64,000 nt of DNA from Amphibalanus amphitrite (Eukaryota; Arthropoda; Thecostraca; Balanomorpha; Balanidae): contig NW_024881565.1 of NCBI RefSeq assembly GCF_019059575.1, positions 824,501 through 888,500 of the forward strand, read 5' to 3'. Position numbers and translations under genes: made by a program. Position 1 is the first letter of the stretch; each line of letters starts with the position of its first letter. The notes beneath the pieces were generated by a model. It was not told the origin of the DNA. It did no database searches and saw only the letters and a list, made by a program, of their open reading frames with translations. Below are positions 36,679 to 47,999 of the stretch, piece by piece.

Positions 36679-39329
36679 CTCACCCTAAAAACTGCTGGGC
36701 AATGAGGGGTAGAGGCAGGGATTTAGTGGAGTGTTCTTGTTCTGTGCTTGTAATCACTGTCATACCACTGGTTATTTTTTGATGGGTGAAGTAATCTGAT
36801 CCCAGTCTGCAAAGTATGGCAATTTCGACAAGATCTCGTCAGTGTGGACTTGTTCGGCTGGTGCAGAGTTGGTACGGTGCGGCGCGGATTTGGCTTGGTG
36901 CGGTGCGGATTTAGTGAAGTGCGGTGCGGAATTGACTTAGTGACGGACATGACAGACCAGACGAGATAGATGAGGAAAATCGAGAAGAAAAAAACATTGG
37001 TGGAGCTTCAACATCACGTCATTCAGTGTGCTCTCGTAATTCAGTGTGCTTTCGGTCTCGGGTCTAAATGAGTGTGCGGTGGTCAGAACGGACTGCCAGT
37101 GCTGGTGGTCCCATCAATCACGTGGGATGCCCGTAAGTTCGCACTCTCTGCACTGTTGAAACTTGAAACGCACCGCTCGTCTCTGCGAGGCGCCGGCGAT
37201 AGAGTGAGAGAGATAAGCACGGCCGATGAGAGTGAGACTTGAGACTTGAGAGGGATTCAAGATTTGTATGGTGGATGAGAGGGCCAGAAAATCACCACTC
37301 CGCCGCTTCAAGCAGTCAAATGCAAACGATTTCTCAGGAACGTTCGACGCAGCTAACAGGTTGCATTGAAAAAATATGAGTTTGCTGCATTCTGCACTCG
37401 GCAGCATTCGTAAACGAGATGTGCTCAGCTCATGAAGCGGGTTCGGTGTATATTTTTTGTACTCTCAGACTGTACTCTTTGGTGCAGATTTTCCGGCTCT
37501 GTTCGAAGGATTGGTGCGGATTATGAACTTAAGCCAGTGTACCTCGTCGACCTGTGAGCCAGACTGTGATCATCAAAATGCCTGTAACATCCCTAGATTA
37601 GAGGGTAGACAATGTAGCAGTGTGAATTAACAAGGTATGTAGGAAAAATTCTGAGCAAACCAATTGCATAAATGTATTGCTTTTATTTTTTTGTAAGCTT
37701 AAGGCACGATCAAATTACTTCACAGAAATACAATTGTACCTAATTTTTAATATTATTGTATAGTTAAGTAATATCAAAGCTCATTAACGTCACGTTCTCT
37801 GTGATTTCATGCGCATCGTGCTTGGATAATGATATCATTATTGTTATGGCTTATGACATCTAGTATTTTACGCCTTGATATTGATATGATCCATGAATAC
37901 GGATATCTACACCTTTAATACCTTGAGTCTGAGATAATGGTGGGACTCACCCAAAATTTTTACGGAATCTACCCCAAATTACCCTATAAAAATGCAGATA
38001 AATCAAAATGCAACGAGCTATGCGACTGCGACACATCAAACGAAAACATCAACGCCTTCAACGCAAAAAACAACACACACAGGCAGCCCCCCCAAGGCCC
38101 TATATACCAGGCAGCCAAGCTGAAGTTGTTGTTTCGTTGTTTTGGGTTAGGGCGCGTAGCAAAACCTCAGGCCAAGGCAAGTAGGCAACAACAAGGTATA
38201 TAAAAACACTGGCAACAACAGGAGTGTTGTTCTTGGAGCACGAATTGGAATTGTGATGAGTTCAGCATGTCAAGTTGAAGTGTCAACGATATGCCCACAG
38301 CACTGCGACCATTGCGACGAAATAGTCTGTTCGCCGCCCATAAAACATCTGTCGATCAGGCACATCTTGTAGGGCTGCAAACTGCTATCCTTAAAAATAA
38401 AAATTCAAAGACTTCTTTGTCCAATGAAAAAGTACAACTCAAGTGATACTCTTCAATATTTACTACTAAACTTTTTTGACTGACGCTCAAGAAAAGGAAA
38501 ACTTTTCACGCAAAGTGAGGTGATAGAAATATGGACAACTTGTACTTGTTCTTGTTGGATTAGGGCGCATAGCCTCGTTGGGCTCAAGCGTCCATAGTTG
38601 TCGTCATCAGTGCGCCACTCTTGTCTCGATCGAGTCTGATGTTGCAGTCGGTTGCAGCCAGATGGTTCAGAGCGTTCAGAGGGAAACTAAGCAGATGAAG
38701 GAAAATGATAGGTTTAGCATGGGGATATACGCGGGCTTTGGATAATGTCCAGGCAGGAAATATCCGGTGGAGTATAATTAGTAAAGTTAGTATCTAACAT
38801 ATACCTGGTTAAAACTTAAAAATAAGAAATAAAAAGGTAGTTTCGGTTCTTGAGTCATTCAATCAATAACGTTCTTGACACCACATCTGTCCAGTGAGCT
38901 ATTCCAGTTCAAAAAGATCTTCCGGCAACGTCTACTCTTGGTACCTTACTCAGTTATCAACATGCGTTGGAGGGTTCATGATCATACCGAACCTCTACTT
39001 CGGAACTATGTGACTACTTCTACAAAAAGGAGCCAGATTGAACAAAAGAGTTAAGAGAAGGTATACATCCAAGAGAAATCGAGAAAAAAACTACAGTAGC
39101 AAACCAGTACAGGCTGCTCTTCATTCATCCACTGACTGCATCCATCTCTCACACCGATGTATCTCCACTCACGCATCCTTCTCATTCAACATTCAATATC
39201 CATTCACTCATCCCCAAACAATGCACGACTGTTTACACACATGAGGACGTCCATAAGACCAGCCACAGCATAGAACACAAAACACCAGAGAGACGACGAT
39301 AAAGTGAACAATCAACGCAAATTACAACA
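36679..39329. other. 5' flank of HVCN1 and intergenic DNA
   Basis: Three imperfect 24-bp repeats with GGTGCGGTGCGGATTT lie at about 36870-36940. The rest is AT-rich with short, unsupported open frames. A GTTAGGGCGCGTAGC motif at 38146 recurs as ATTAGGGCGCATAGC at 38561, significance unknown. No gene called. Confidence 0.4.
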
Positions 39330-40963
39330 GAAGGATATCACGTCAATGTGCCAAATCGGCGGCACTGCCCTCCACATCAGTCGCGACAGGGGTTCGCCAA
39401 TCGGCGGCCAAACTCAACATAAACCAATAATTACACATTTAAATAACTTAAAACACCAAAATCACAACTAGTTCAGCGCATATCATTGCAGTCACAGCTT
39501 TTTGAAGAGGTTGATAGCTCGTAGAAACCTGAAAACCTCGTCGATGATGTCCGGGTGATGATCACCCAGAAGAGTTTTAAGGGTAAGTGGAACATTCAAT
39601 TGGAGGCACTTCCGTACAATCAATTGTCGATGGTTGGCATACGTTGGGCACTCAACAAGTAAATGTTTGACTGACTGGGGACACATGCATCGGTCACATT
39701 CAGGTCTGGGCTCTCTATCTATTATATGCCCGTGCGTATACCGTGTATGCCCTATTCGCATGCGACATAACAAAATTTCTTCCCTCCGACTGGTCCGTCT
39801 ACAAGATGACCATGAACCGACTTCATCCTTGATCAGTTTCAAGTTGGTGTTGGGGTTATACTGCTGCCAGCACTGATTGAACAGGCGACGGACAGACAAC
39901 CCTATATCGGGATAGTACTCCTTGGGACCCATTTCAAGGACTGTTATTTGTTCCATCGAGATAGCCTCCCTTGCCAGACGATCGGCTAACTCATTCCCAG
40001 TGATGCTGCAGTGACCAGGGATCCACAAGATGACAAGTTCACGAGCAGACAAAGTAAGTAATCGATGGCAGGCCTCTAAAATCATGATGATTGTAGGATG
40101 GGAAGTGACCGGGCCACGAAGAGCAGTCAGCACAGACAAGGAGTCCGTGCAAATAACGCATCTCATGACACCACTTTCCTGCACATACAGAAGTGCCCGT
40201 AGTATCGCGAATGCTTCCGCGGTGAATACAGAGCAGTTGCTTGGCAGCTTAAACCTTGCACGTCTATCCCCAAGTACATAAGCACATCCAACTCCGTCAT
40301 GATTCTTTGAACCATCAGTAAAGCAGAAAGAGAACGTTGCATATCTCTCTCTGAAGTCGTTAAACTGACATTGTACTCCAATATCAGTCAAGCTTTCTTT
40401 TCTCTCATTTGTGAGTCGAATCAGGTCACATTTTTGTAAGTGCCAAGGCGGGATGGTACCAGAGATAGATGTTAATTCGTTTGGCATGTCAAAGTCAGTT
40501 TCAGCGCATGTAGCAGAGAGCCTCTCATACACAGGGAAGCCTGCTATCCGCTTCATGTAATCACTATCTACAGCCGGCAGCGATGCATCGCGTGATATTA
40601 GTTCCAGACACGGGTGGTTGGGGTCACTCTTAACTCTCAGGCAGTACCGTAAGGTTAATTCGCACCGTCTTAATCTCAGAGGAGGTACGTCCGCTTCCAC
40701 CATCAGAGGTAGTATGGGGGAGGTTCTAAGTGCACCAGTGGCGATCCTCACACAGGCATTCTGGATGCTATCAAGGGATTCGACTGCTTTATTTCGAGGA
40801 CCATCCAAGACCTGGCATGCATAATCAAGTATTGGTCGGATCATTGATTTGTAAATTCGTAACAATATTGTCCTATCCGCTCCACAGTTCCCTCCTGCCA
40901 AACATCTAAGGATCGATATCCGTTTAGTGGCCTTTCCCTTCACATATTGGATGTGTTTGGTCA
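39330..40963 (-). mobile_element. LINE-A, 3' part (I/R1-type non-LTR retrotransposon)
   Basis: This fragment carries the RT thumb, RNase H and C-terminal region plus a 3' UTR, on the minus strand. It starts abruptly within the RT thumb at about 40963, at the codon where the fragment at 59511 stops. I infer the two are one element separated by an 18.5-kb insertion. The 3' end near 39330 is approximate because no clear tail was seen. Confidence 0.75.
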
Positions 40964-40974
40964 AATTCATTCGG
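39492..40974 (-). pseudogene. LINE-A ORF2 C-terminal half: RT thumb + RNase H
   Basis: An open frame of about 490 residues. Seen: the thumb segment HIQYVKGKATKRI and YKSMIRPILDYACQ. The RNase H domain has all four acidic positions: FTDGSK, AEAFAI, TDSLS and ELADRLA, with the WIPGHCSITGN motif. A C-terminal Cys/His block follows (CDRCMCPQSVKHLLVEC). RNase H downstream of RT marks I, R1, LOA or Tad-type LINEs. The frame runs on upstream to about 41039 only through unrelated LINE-B leader sequence. Endonuclease and RT fingers/palm are absent here and lie at 59511-62033. Confidence 0.85.
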
Positions 40975-41200
40975 TGTCCTGGCGAGCTGGAGCGCGGACG
41001 TGTCCAGTCCCGAGAGCCTTCGACGATATTGGCGCACAAACCAGGGAGTAGAGTTCATTGATAGATTTTGAGTTTAGAATTAATTTTTGTTCTTAAATTA
41101 GGTACCAACTTTCTTTTCGGTAATCTCACCTTAGTTTTGTAGCTTTGCCGACTTTGTGTTCGTACTTGAGTAATTTTTCCGTAAGTTAAGGATCGGTACC

Positions 41201-42034
41201 GTGGGAGGCCCAAGGATGGATAAAGAGGCTATTGAGATGATTGTGAAGGAGGCAGTGAGCCTTGAGACTTTGTCTCTGCGAGAGGAGCTGAAAAAACTAA
41301 AAACTGATCAAAAAAAGAATGAGGAGGTGATAGAAAACTTGAAAAAAGAAAACAAAAAGCTGTGGAAGGAGATAGAGAAGGTGGATAGAAATGTTGACGA
41401 GGTAGAGCAGTACAACAGAAAGTCCTCTCTCATCCCGGGTGGTTCCTTTCCAGAGGGTGCGGAGGGGGAAACACCTCAGGAAACCAGGGCCACAGTAAAG
41501 AAGGTGCTCAAGGAAAATCTGAAAGTAGAAATGAAGGGAGAAATAGTAGCATGCCATAGACTGCGAAACAAAAGGCGGGTGATTGTAAAGTTTCAGGACC
41601 TTGATGACCGTGATGCTGTCTATCAGGCAAAATTTGAACAAGGTGGAGAACCAGGTGAAAAGATCACGATCCATGAGAACTTGACGGAAAAGAGGGCTAA
41701 AATGGTCTCTGTACTTGAGGAGATGCGCAAGAAAAAAGAGGTCCTCAACTATCATACCAAAAATGGCAACATCATGGCAAGAGATTCTACAACAAAAAGG
41801 TACTCGCGCATACAGCCATGGTTCAGTGAGGAAGAAATCAAGGCTACACTAGGTAACGCACCACTTAAGTCAAACCAACGCGAGCATCAAACAGGCCACA
41901 ACTTCATGCGCTCACAAACTCTCCTCAACATCCCACCCGGATCCGTCGCACGAAAAGCTACCAACCTTGAAGACTACGTGGTCCCTTCCGCACGTCAGAC
42001 TCGACAGGCAAAGAAGTCTCAGACTGAGCAGTAG
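41201..42034 (+). CDS. LINE-B ORF1, coiled-coil RNA-binding-type protein
   Basis: 277 aa, uninterrupted. A Lys/Glu-rich coiled coil at about 20-75 is followed by a region like the ORF1 proteins of LINEs: IVACHRLRNKRRVIVKFQD at about 117-135, then KITIHENLTEKRAKMV at about 155-170. The tail is basic. In LINEs such proteins trimerise through the coiled coil, bind element RNA and act as nucleic-acid chaperones. An ATG two codons before MDKEAIE could be skipped. An intact frame suggests a young insertion. Confidence 0.75.
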   Translation: MGGPRMDKEAIEMIVKEAVSLETLSLREELKKLKTDQKKNEEVIENLKKENKKLWKEIEKVDRNVDEVEQYNRKSSLIPGGSFPEGAEGETPQETRATVKKVLKENLKVEMKGEIVACHRLRNKRRVIVKFQDLDDRDAVYQAKFEQGGEPGEKITIHENLTEKRAKMVSVLEEMRKKKEVLNYHTKNGNIMARDSTTKRYSRIQPWFSEEEIKATLGNAPLKSNQREHQTGHNFMRSQTLLNIPPGSVARKATNLEDYVVPSARQTRQAKKSQTEQ

Positions 42035-42882
42035 AATATACAAATCCCTAGCTTTCTGATTGAGTCATTTTTGATTGGGCATGCCTGATATCTGGTCTTT
42101 GAAATGTGTGAAATAGTTTCAAATGGAAAGAACACAAATACAAATACAAATACTGCATGATACAAATATTGCAGCACATCACAAAGTACATGTTATGCAT
42201 ATTGCATAGTACAATAAACTTGTCACTCAAAATATCAAAAATAGCAAGTACAATTAGTAATGCCTACTTACCAAACATAATAAAACATGTCATACTGTGA
42301 AATATGACACTGTTTTGGTGCAGTATGCTTGGGACGGCTTGCTTATGAATGGTTACAATACTGCCTACCATACAGCTCTGAGCTCCAACCCACTGTCTGC
42401 ACCTCACATCGGATACCCTTGTCTGGTCTGTCATGATAATGCTGGTCCCTTTACTGGAGCTCTCATTAACTGATCCTCTCACCTAATTGATCACTTTGAT
42501 CTGACAGAACCCTCCAGGCCTACATCTGCCAGCTCTGCCAGGGTGCTATTGGAGCTGCGTGGATGTGGGTGGAATGATTGTGTGAGTGGATGGATGAATG
42601 TGGTGACAAATCACCTGAACCTGGCAGAAAGGTCGTTTTAACTATTTTAACATGGAGACTGGAGGAGTTATTTGCTATCATTGGAATTTCTGACTGTTAC
42701 AATTTCACAGTATATCAGTTACTGGGTTGCTCCTGGACCAGCACCTGACAGTTGACATGGAGTTATGTTATGATACTAACTGGTGTGAAAAGACAGACAT
42801 GGTAACAAATAACAATGAAAACGACATGGAGCCGGAGGCAGGTATTGGTTGTAATTAACATCAACATCAACTACTTCATAAG
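42035..42882. other. non-coding stretch after LINE-B ORF1
   Basis: AT-rich with a short ACAAAT-type repeat at about 42130-42160. The point where LINE-B sequence stops and inserted DNA begins is not visible. The 9-bp target copy CTTCATAAG of FB-A lies at 42874-42882. Confidence 0.4.
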
Positions 42883-42889
42883 GATTCCA

Positions 42890-43470
42890 GGACAAATCTT
42901 CGTATGGCATTTCTTCGTCGCGCAATTCTTCGTCCGCATTTCTTCGTCCGCAAATCTTCGTCGGCGCATTTATTCGTGTCGCATTACTTCGTCTCGCATT
43001 TCTTCGTAGGTGCAAAAATTCGTAGCGCATTTCTTCGTATCCGCATTTCTTCGTCGGCGCATTTCTTCGTCAAGCATTTTTTCGTCCACGCATTTCTTCG
43101 TTTACGCAAATCTTCGTCCGCATTTCTTCGTCCACGCAAATCTTCGTCTGCGCAAATCTTCGTCCGCAAATCTTCGTCCCCGCAAATCTTCGTCCGCAAA
43201 TCTTCGTCCGCATTTTTTCGTCCACGCATTTCTTCGTCTACGCAAATCTTCGTCCGCATTTCTTCGTCCACGCAAATCTTCGTCCCCGCAAATCTTCGTC
43301 CGCAAATCTTCGTCCACAAATCTTCGTCCACAAATCTTCGTCCGCAAATTTTCGTCCGCATTTTTCGTCCACGCATTTCTTCGTCCAACCAAATCTTCGT
43401 CCGCAAATCTTCGTCCGCAAACCTTTGTCTGCGCTATCTTCGTCTCCGCAAACATTCGTCCACAAATGTG
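42890..43470. repeat. 14-16-bp minisatellite, left arm of FB-A
   Basis: Around 38 tandem units; the core CTTCGTC alternates with CGCAAAT or CGCATTT. Mirrored by the array at 46990-47573. Confidence 0.9.
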
Positions 43471-43618
43471 GTTCAATAAAACCATGAAGAAATATCAGAC
43501 AGTCAAGTGAATGACGAATTTAATGCAAGGAATGGATGATCGAAACTTTTCAAGACAGGTAGATGAGGTCAGTCAGGTGAAACTATTGTATTTGGGAGCC
43601 GACAATCGTAACATTCCT

Positions 43619-44396
43619 CATTTGTGTCCCGGACATTCTTTTTTTGCGGTCGTTGAATGACAATATAATCTCTTGTACCCTCGCCGGCATAGGCGGCGGA
43701 ACGGGGAGGGCACCGGGGCACCGTTCCCCTCTTTAATTTTGGCCTTTTAACAGTAGCCCTATGGGCGTTGCATGGAAAGCATATTGGACCAAAAGTCGGC
43801 AGTGCAGTGCCCCACCCTTAATTGAATATGTTCCGCCGCTACTGCCCGCCGGACCTATTTGTTTTCTACGGTACACGCCGGCCGAGGGGGCGGGTACGAC
43901 CCCCTACCCCCCCCCCCCATCGCCGTTTCGCCAAAGGTGGAGCTAGCGCGTCGCGGAAAAAACGAGCGTGTGCGCCGTTACGAGCCGCAGAGAATAGAGA
44001 TTAATACCCGATTTTAAGGCCTTCTAGGTCAGGGGTCGGCATACGGCCCTTGGGCCGGATCCGGCCAGGTGGGTGACGGTTGGATCCGGCCCGCGACCAG
44101 CTGACGTCCGGCCTGCGGCTGGTATCAGCGACTTACATCGTGTTCCGGCCCGCGGTTCCTTCATAAATCGACTCCGATATAAAAGTGACTCAAATGTGCT
44201 TTGGCACAACAGTTCTTCCTTCGCACACTTCATGAGTTTATAAACACCATTTGCGGTTTTTTTGTCTAATTCTACTTCTAGACAAAACTTGCAACGGTAA
44301 GATTTGGTCAACAGCTTTTGCGCGCAGCATCAAAGACTGCTGCAGCTGCGTGCACTTGGCGGCTTCACGTGGTCTACTCGCTTAACCTTCCAGGCG

Positions 44397-44427
<31 letters not shown>

Positions 44428-44957
44428 GGGGGGCGGGCCGGGCCGGAACACGATGTAAGTCGCTGATACCAGCCGCGGGCCGGACGTCAGATGGTCGCGG
44501 GCCGGATCCAACCGTCACCCACCTGGCCGGATCCGACCCGCGGCCGTATATGCCGACCCCTGACCTAGAAGGCCTTAAAATCGGGTATTAATCTCTGCGG
44601 CTCGTAACGGCGCACACGCTCGTTTTTTCCGCGACGCGCTAGCTCCACCATGGTGGCGAAACGGCGATGGGGGGGGGGGGTCGTACCCGCCCCCTCGGCC
44701 GGCGTGTACCGTAGAAAACAAATAGGTCCGGCGGGCAGTAGCGGCGGAACATCTTCAATTAAGGGGGGCACGGCACTGCCGACTTTTGGTCCAATAGGCT
44801 TTCCATGCAACGCCCATAGGGCTACTGTTAAAAGGCCAAAATTAAAGAGGGGAACGGTGCCCCGGTGCCCTCCCCGTTCCGCCGCCTATGCCGGCGAGGG
44901 TACAAGAGATTATATTGTCAAACGACCGCGAAAAAAAGAATGTCCGGGACACAAATG
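43619..44957. repeat. inner palindrome of FB-A, about 530-bp arms
   Basis: Begins CATTTGTGTCCCGGACATTC at 43619 and ends with the complement at 44957. The arms (43619-44155, 44440-44957) carry matching GTACCCTCGCCGGC / GCCGGCGAGGGTAC blocks and CGAGCGTG-type blocks, which resemble the TTAA MITEs in this window. The roughly 285-bp loop contains a G-run (44409-44433). Confidence 0.8.
44030..44562. mobile_element. hAT-like ends inside the inner palindrome
   Basis: Starts CAGGGGTCGGCATACGGCC and ends GGCCGTATATGCCGACCCCTG-like, typical of hAT non-autonomous elements. The flanking 8 bp (TTCTAGGT left, ACCTAGAA right) are inverted rather than direct copies. It therefore sits symmetrically in the palindrome without a normal target duplication. 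Confidence 0.5.
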
Positions 44958-45306
44958 CAGAGGTGGGCATCGCTACCGAAAATTGGAAACCGCTACCGCT
45001 ACCTTCCGCAACCTGAGGTACCCAAAGCGTAATCGCAACTCCGAAACTATTTTGCAGATAGTAAAACCGCAACTCGCAACTCCGCAACTCCGCAACTCCG
45101 CTACCAACCTCTATTAGGACATTAGGTTCCTATGTTTTATCAGTTTTAGTCCTGAAGCGCAGTGTTATGTCTGACAGGTACCTTTGGACAGGTACCTTTG
45201 TACTACCTTTGGTTGACCTCTGTTGGTGACCTGACTGTTGGTGACCTCTGATGACGTCACGTGACCTCTAATGCTCAATGCGCAGGTCATTGCGACACCA
45301 GTCGAC

Positions 45307-46192
45307 TTAACCCTCGCCCGTATTGGTGTTTTTCCAGCCGCGAACATATAAGGGGGGGGGGGGGTCCGTTGGACCCCCTTGCCGTTTCGCCCCTGATCGA
45401 GCTAGAGCTTCGCGGAAAAAACGAGCGTGTTGCCCGTGACGAGAGGAAGCCGATGATACCCAATTTTAAGGTCCTAGGTCATCGGTTGACCTTCCAGGTC
45501 AGGTCAATGACCCAAAAGTCGGGAAATCGGGCCCTGTTAGAAAGTTGTAAAGCGTGGCTGCTATGGGGTTTTTCGGGGTGCTGCTCACGAATATCATGTA
45601 AGTTTTGATCACAGATGATGTTTTCATGCATTTAGGCCAGGTCGGGTCAGGTCAGGTCAGGCCAACCAGTAGGTAAGGGTATTCGTAGTAGGTGGCAACC
45701 GCCTCAGACAGCTTCGTAACATGTTACGAAGGCACCAAAACTACTTCGTAAATGTTCATATGGTTGCTAAATTCGAATTCAGCTCCAAAAACTGGCCTAG
45801 AAACATGTAAAACTCGAAAAAGTGAGCCGAGGTCATCAAAGGTCAATGACCTGACCTGACCTTCCGGTGACCTTGACACCCACCCTTATGCATGGGAGCA
45901 ACATCATATCCCATGTTTGAACGCTTAAAACCACGAAAAGACTGCAAACGCGCGGCTAATGCGAGCCGACATACACCAAATCGCGATTCCGGCCAAACAT
46001 GGTCTCGAAAAGTAGGTCACAGGTCAAAGGTCATTAGGGTCAGGGTTATGAAAATTTCAGGGTAGGTGTAAAATTGATAAACGCGAGGGTACGGAAAGTT
46101 TCGTCCGCGATCGGCCGCTTTTTACGCGAGTTATTCGCGAAAAACGGAGGGGGTCCGTTCGACCCCCCCCTCCCTATACGGGCGAGGGTTAA
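45307..46192. mobile_element. TTAA-flanked MITE, copy 3 (different subfamily)
   Basis: TTAACCCTCGCCCGTATTGG at the left and ATACGGGCGAGGGTTAA at the right, with TTAA at both borders. G-run hairpins lie near both ends. The interior is again rich in AGGTCA/TGACCT pairs (for example about 45477-45512, 45633-45660, 45830-45880, 46012-46045) but otherwise differs from copies 1 and 2. No coding capacity. It is nested inside the hAT element. Confidence 0.82.
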
Positions 46193-46500
46193 CCCTAGCA
46201 TGTGTGCGGCGTTTGCCAGCTTCTAATGTGTAGGGTGGGTGGGGGGTCGGTTGGACCCCCCCCCCTTGCCGTTTGGCCCCTCGAGCTAGAGCTTCGCGGA
46301 AAAAACGAGCGTGTTGCCCGTGACGAGAGGAAGCCGATGATACCCAATTTTAAGGTCCTAGGTCATTGGTTGACCTTCCAGGCCAGGTCAATGACCCAAA
46401 AGTCGGGAACATTAGACCTGTTAGAACTTCGTAAAGTGAAGCTGTTATGTTTTTTTTTTCGGGGCGCTGATCTACCGCCTATCCAGTAGTGTCAACCACC
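46189..46500. mobile_element. partial TTAA MITE next to copy 3
   Basis: Starts TTAACCCTAGC directly at the right TTAA of copy 3. It then repeats, in the same orientation, the GCTTCGCGGAAAAAACGAGC to AATGACCCAAAAGTCGGGAA part of copy 3 (45408-45528 versus 46290-46409). The right end is missing. Confidence 0.65.
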
Positions 46501-46989
46501 ACTGAAAGACTGTAACATGTTACGAAGGCACTAAAACTACTTCGCTAACGTCCAAACGGTTATTAAATTCCAAATCAGCTTCAAAAACTAGCCTGGAAAC
46601 ACGTGCAGTGTGCAGTGCAGTGCAAAGAGTGCAGTGGCGCCGCCACCGGCGGTGGCGGCCCCGGTAGCGGTTGCGCTTTAGAATTTTTCGCTTCCGCAAC
46701 TCGCAACTCCGCACCTTTTTTGGGCTCGGTAGCCGATCCGTAACTCCGCTACCAAGAGGGTAGTCCGCAAGTTGCGGAGTTGCGGAGTTGCGGACTTAAG
46801 TTGCGCAATGCCCAGCTCTGCACAAATGATATGGAATGTTACAATTGTCGGCTCCAAATACAATAGCTTCACCTGACTGACCTCATCTACCTGACTTCAA
46901 AAGTTTCGATCATCCATTCCATGCATCAAATTCGTCATTCACTTGACTGTCTGATATTTCTTCATGGTTTTATTGAACCACATTTGTGG

Positions 46990-47573
46990 ACGAGTGTTTG
47001 CGGAGACGAAGATAGCGCAGACAAAGATTTGCGGACGAAGATTTGCCGACGAAGATTTGATTGGACGAAGAAATGCGTGGACGAAAAATGCGGACGAAAA
47101 TTTGCGGACGAAGATTTGCGGACGAAGATTTGCGGACGAAGATTTGCGGACGAAGATTTGCGGACGAAGATTTGCGGGGACGAAGATTTGCGTGGACGAA
47201 GAAATGCGGACGAAGATTTGCGTAGACGAAGAAATGCGTGGACGAAAAAATGCGGACGAAGATTTGCGGACGAAGATTTGCGGGGACGAAGATTTGCGGA
47301 CGAAGATTTGCGCAGACGAAGATTTGCGTGGACGAAGAAATGCGGACGAAGATTTGCGTAAACGAAGAAATGCGTGGACGAAAAAATGCTTGACGAAGAA
47401 ATGCGCCGACGAAGAAATGCGGATACGAAGAAATGCGCTACGAATTTTTGCACCTACGAAGAAATGCGAGACGAAGTAATGCGACACGAATAAATGCGCC
47501 GACGAAGATTTGCGGACGAAGAAATGCGGACGAAATATTGCGCGACGAAGAAATGCCATACGAAGATTTGTCC
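46990..47573. repeat. 14-16-bp minisatellite, right arm of FB-A
   Basis: Inverted counterpart of the 42890-43470 array (unit GACGAAGATTTGCG). Order and type of variant units largely mirror the left arm. Confidence 0.9.
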
Positions 47574-47589
47574 GGTTACGCTTCATAAG

Positions 47590-47863
47590 ATGGGCTGTCT
47601 CATGACATCTGCTTCCTCAACAGCATGCTCATAAACACCTACAAAATCATAGCAACAACACAGCTTGTGATCACTAGCATGTATGTTAAACAAAATCAAA
47701 ATGGAATAGCAACAAAAAGTACAATAACTGATGTCAATTTAGCACTTCAATTTGTGTGCAAATTGTGATTTGTTGCCTGTTGACCAGTGATGGTGTGTCC
47801 AATCGGAAATGGCTAGTCACAATAAGAAAATAAAATATTTCACTTATCTTCAATATTGCTAGC
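47590..47863. other. spacer between FB-A and FB-B
   Basis: AT-rich, no repeat or coding signal. It probably belongs to the DNA into which the two elements inserted. Confidence 0.4.
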
Positions 47864-47999
47864 AACATGTAGGAAAGATGTAACGGAAGTTGGCACAGAT
47901 TCAGCACAGATTCAGCACAGCACAGATTCGGTAGGGGGAAAAAAGGCCCCGGTAGAGGGAAACCTTTATGACCCGTTTTCCCCTAGAAATGACGTCACA

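Larger units (their letters stand above)
44958..46820. mobile_element. hAT-type non-autonomous element with 8-bp target duplication
   Basis: The ends CAGAGGTGGGCATCGC and GCAATGCCCAGCTCTG are inverted repeats. The 8-bp CACAAATG occurs directly on both sides (44950-44957, 46821-46828), a perfect hAT-type duplication. Internally there are short repeats of GCAACTCCGC near both ends and two TTAA MITE sequences (45307-46192 and the partial one after it). No transposase. It inserted into FB-A. Confidence 0.85.
42883..47580. mobile_element. FB-A: foldback/MULE-like element with tandem-repeat arms
   Basis: Arms of about 735 bp (42890-43618 and 46829-47573) are inverted copies. Each consists of dozens of 14-16-bp tandem units of the form CTTCGTCCGCAAAT / CTTCGTCCGCATTT, plus about 180 bp of unique sequence on the inner side. 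A 9-bp direct repeat CTTCATAAG lies immediately outside both ends (42874-42882, 47581-47589), consistent with a target-site duplication as in foldback and Mutator-like elements. The outermost bases (GATTCCAGGAC / GTCCGGTTACG) match only partly. No transposase. The interior holds a further palindrome and a hAT insertion. Repetitive peptide frames across the arms come from the short period and are not genes. Confidence 0.8.

Noticed and set aside
42890..43470. CRISPR-like array
   Set aside because: Units are contiguous 14-16-bp tandem repeats without unique spacers, in eukaryotic DNA.
42904..43510. Long frames with FVRKSSSANLRP-type repeats over the FB-A arms (also 46921-47586)
   Set aside because: Low-complexity translation of a 14-16-bp tandem repeat, open in several frames on both strands.
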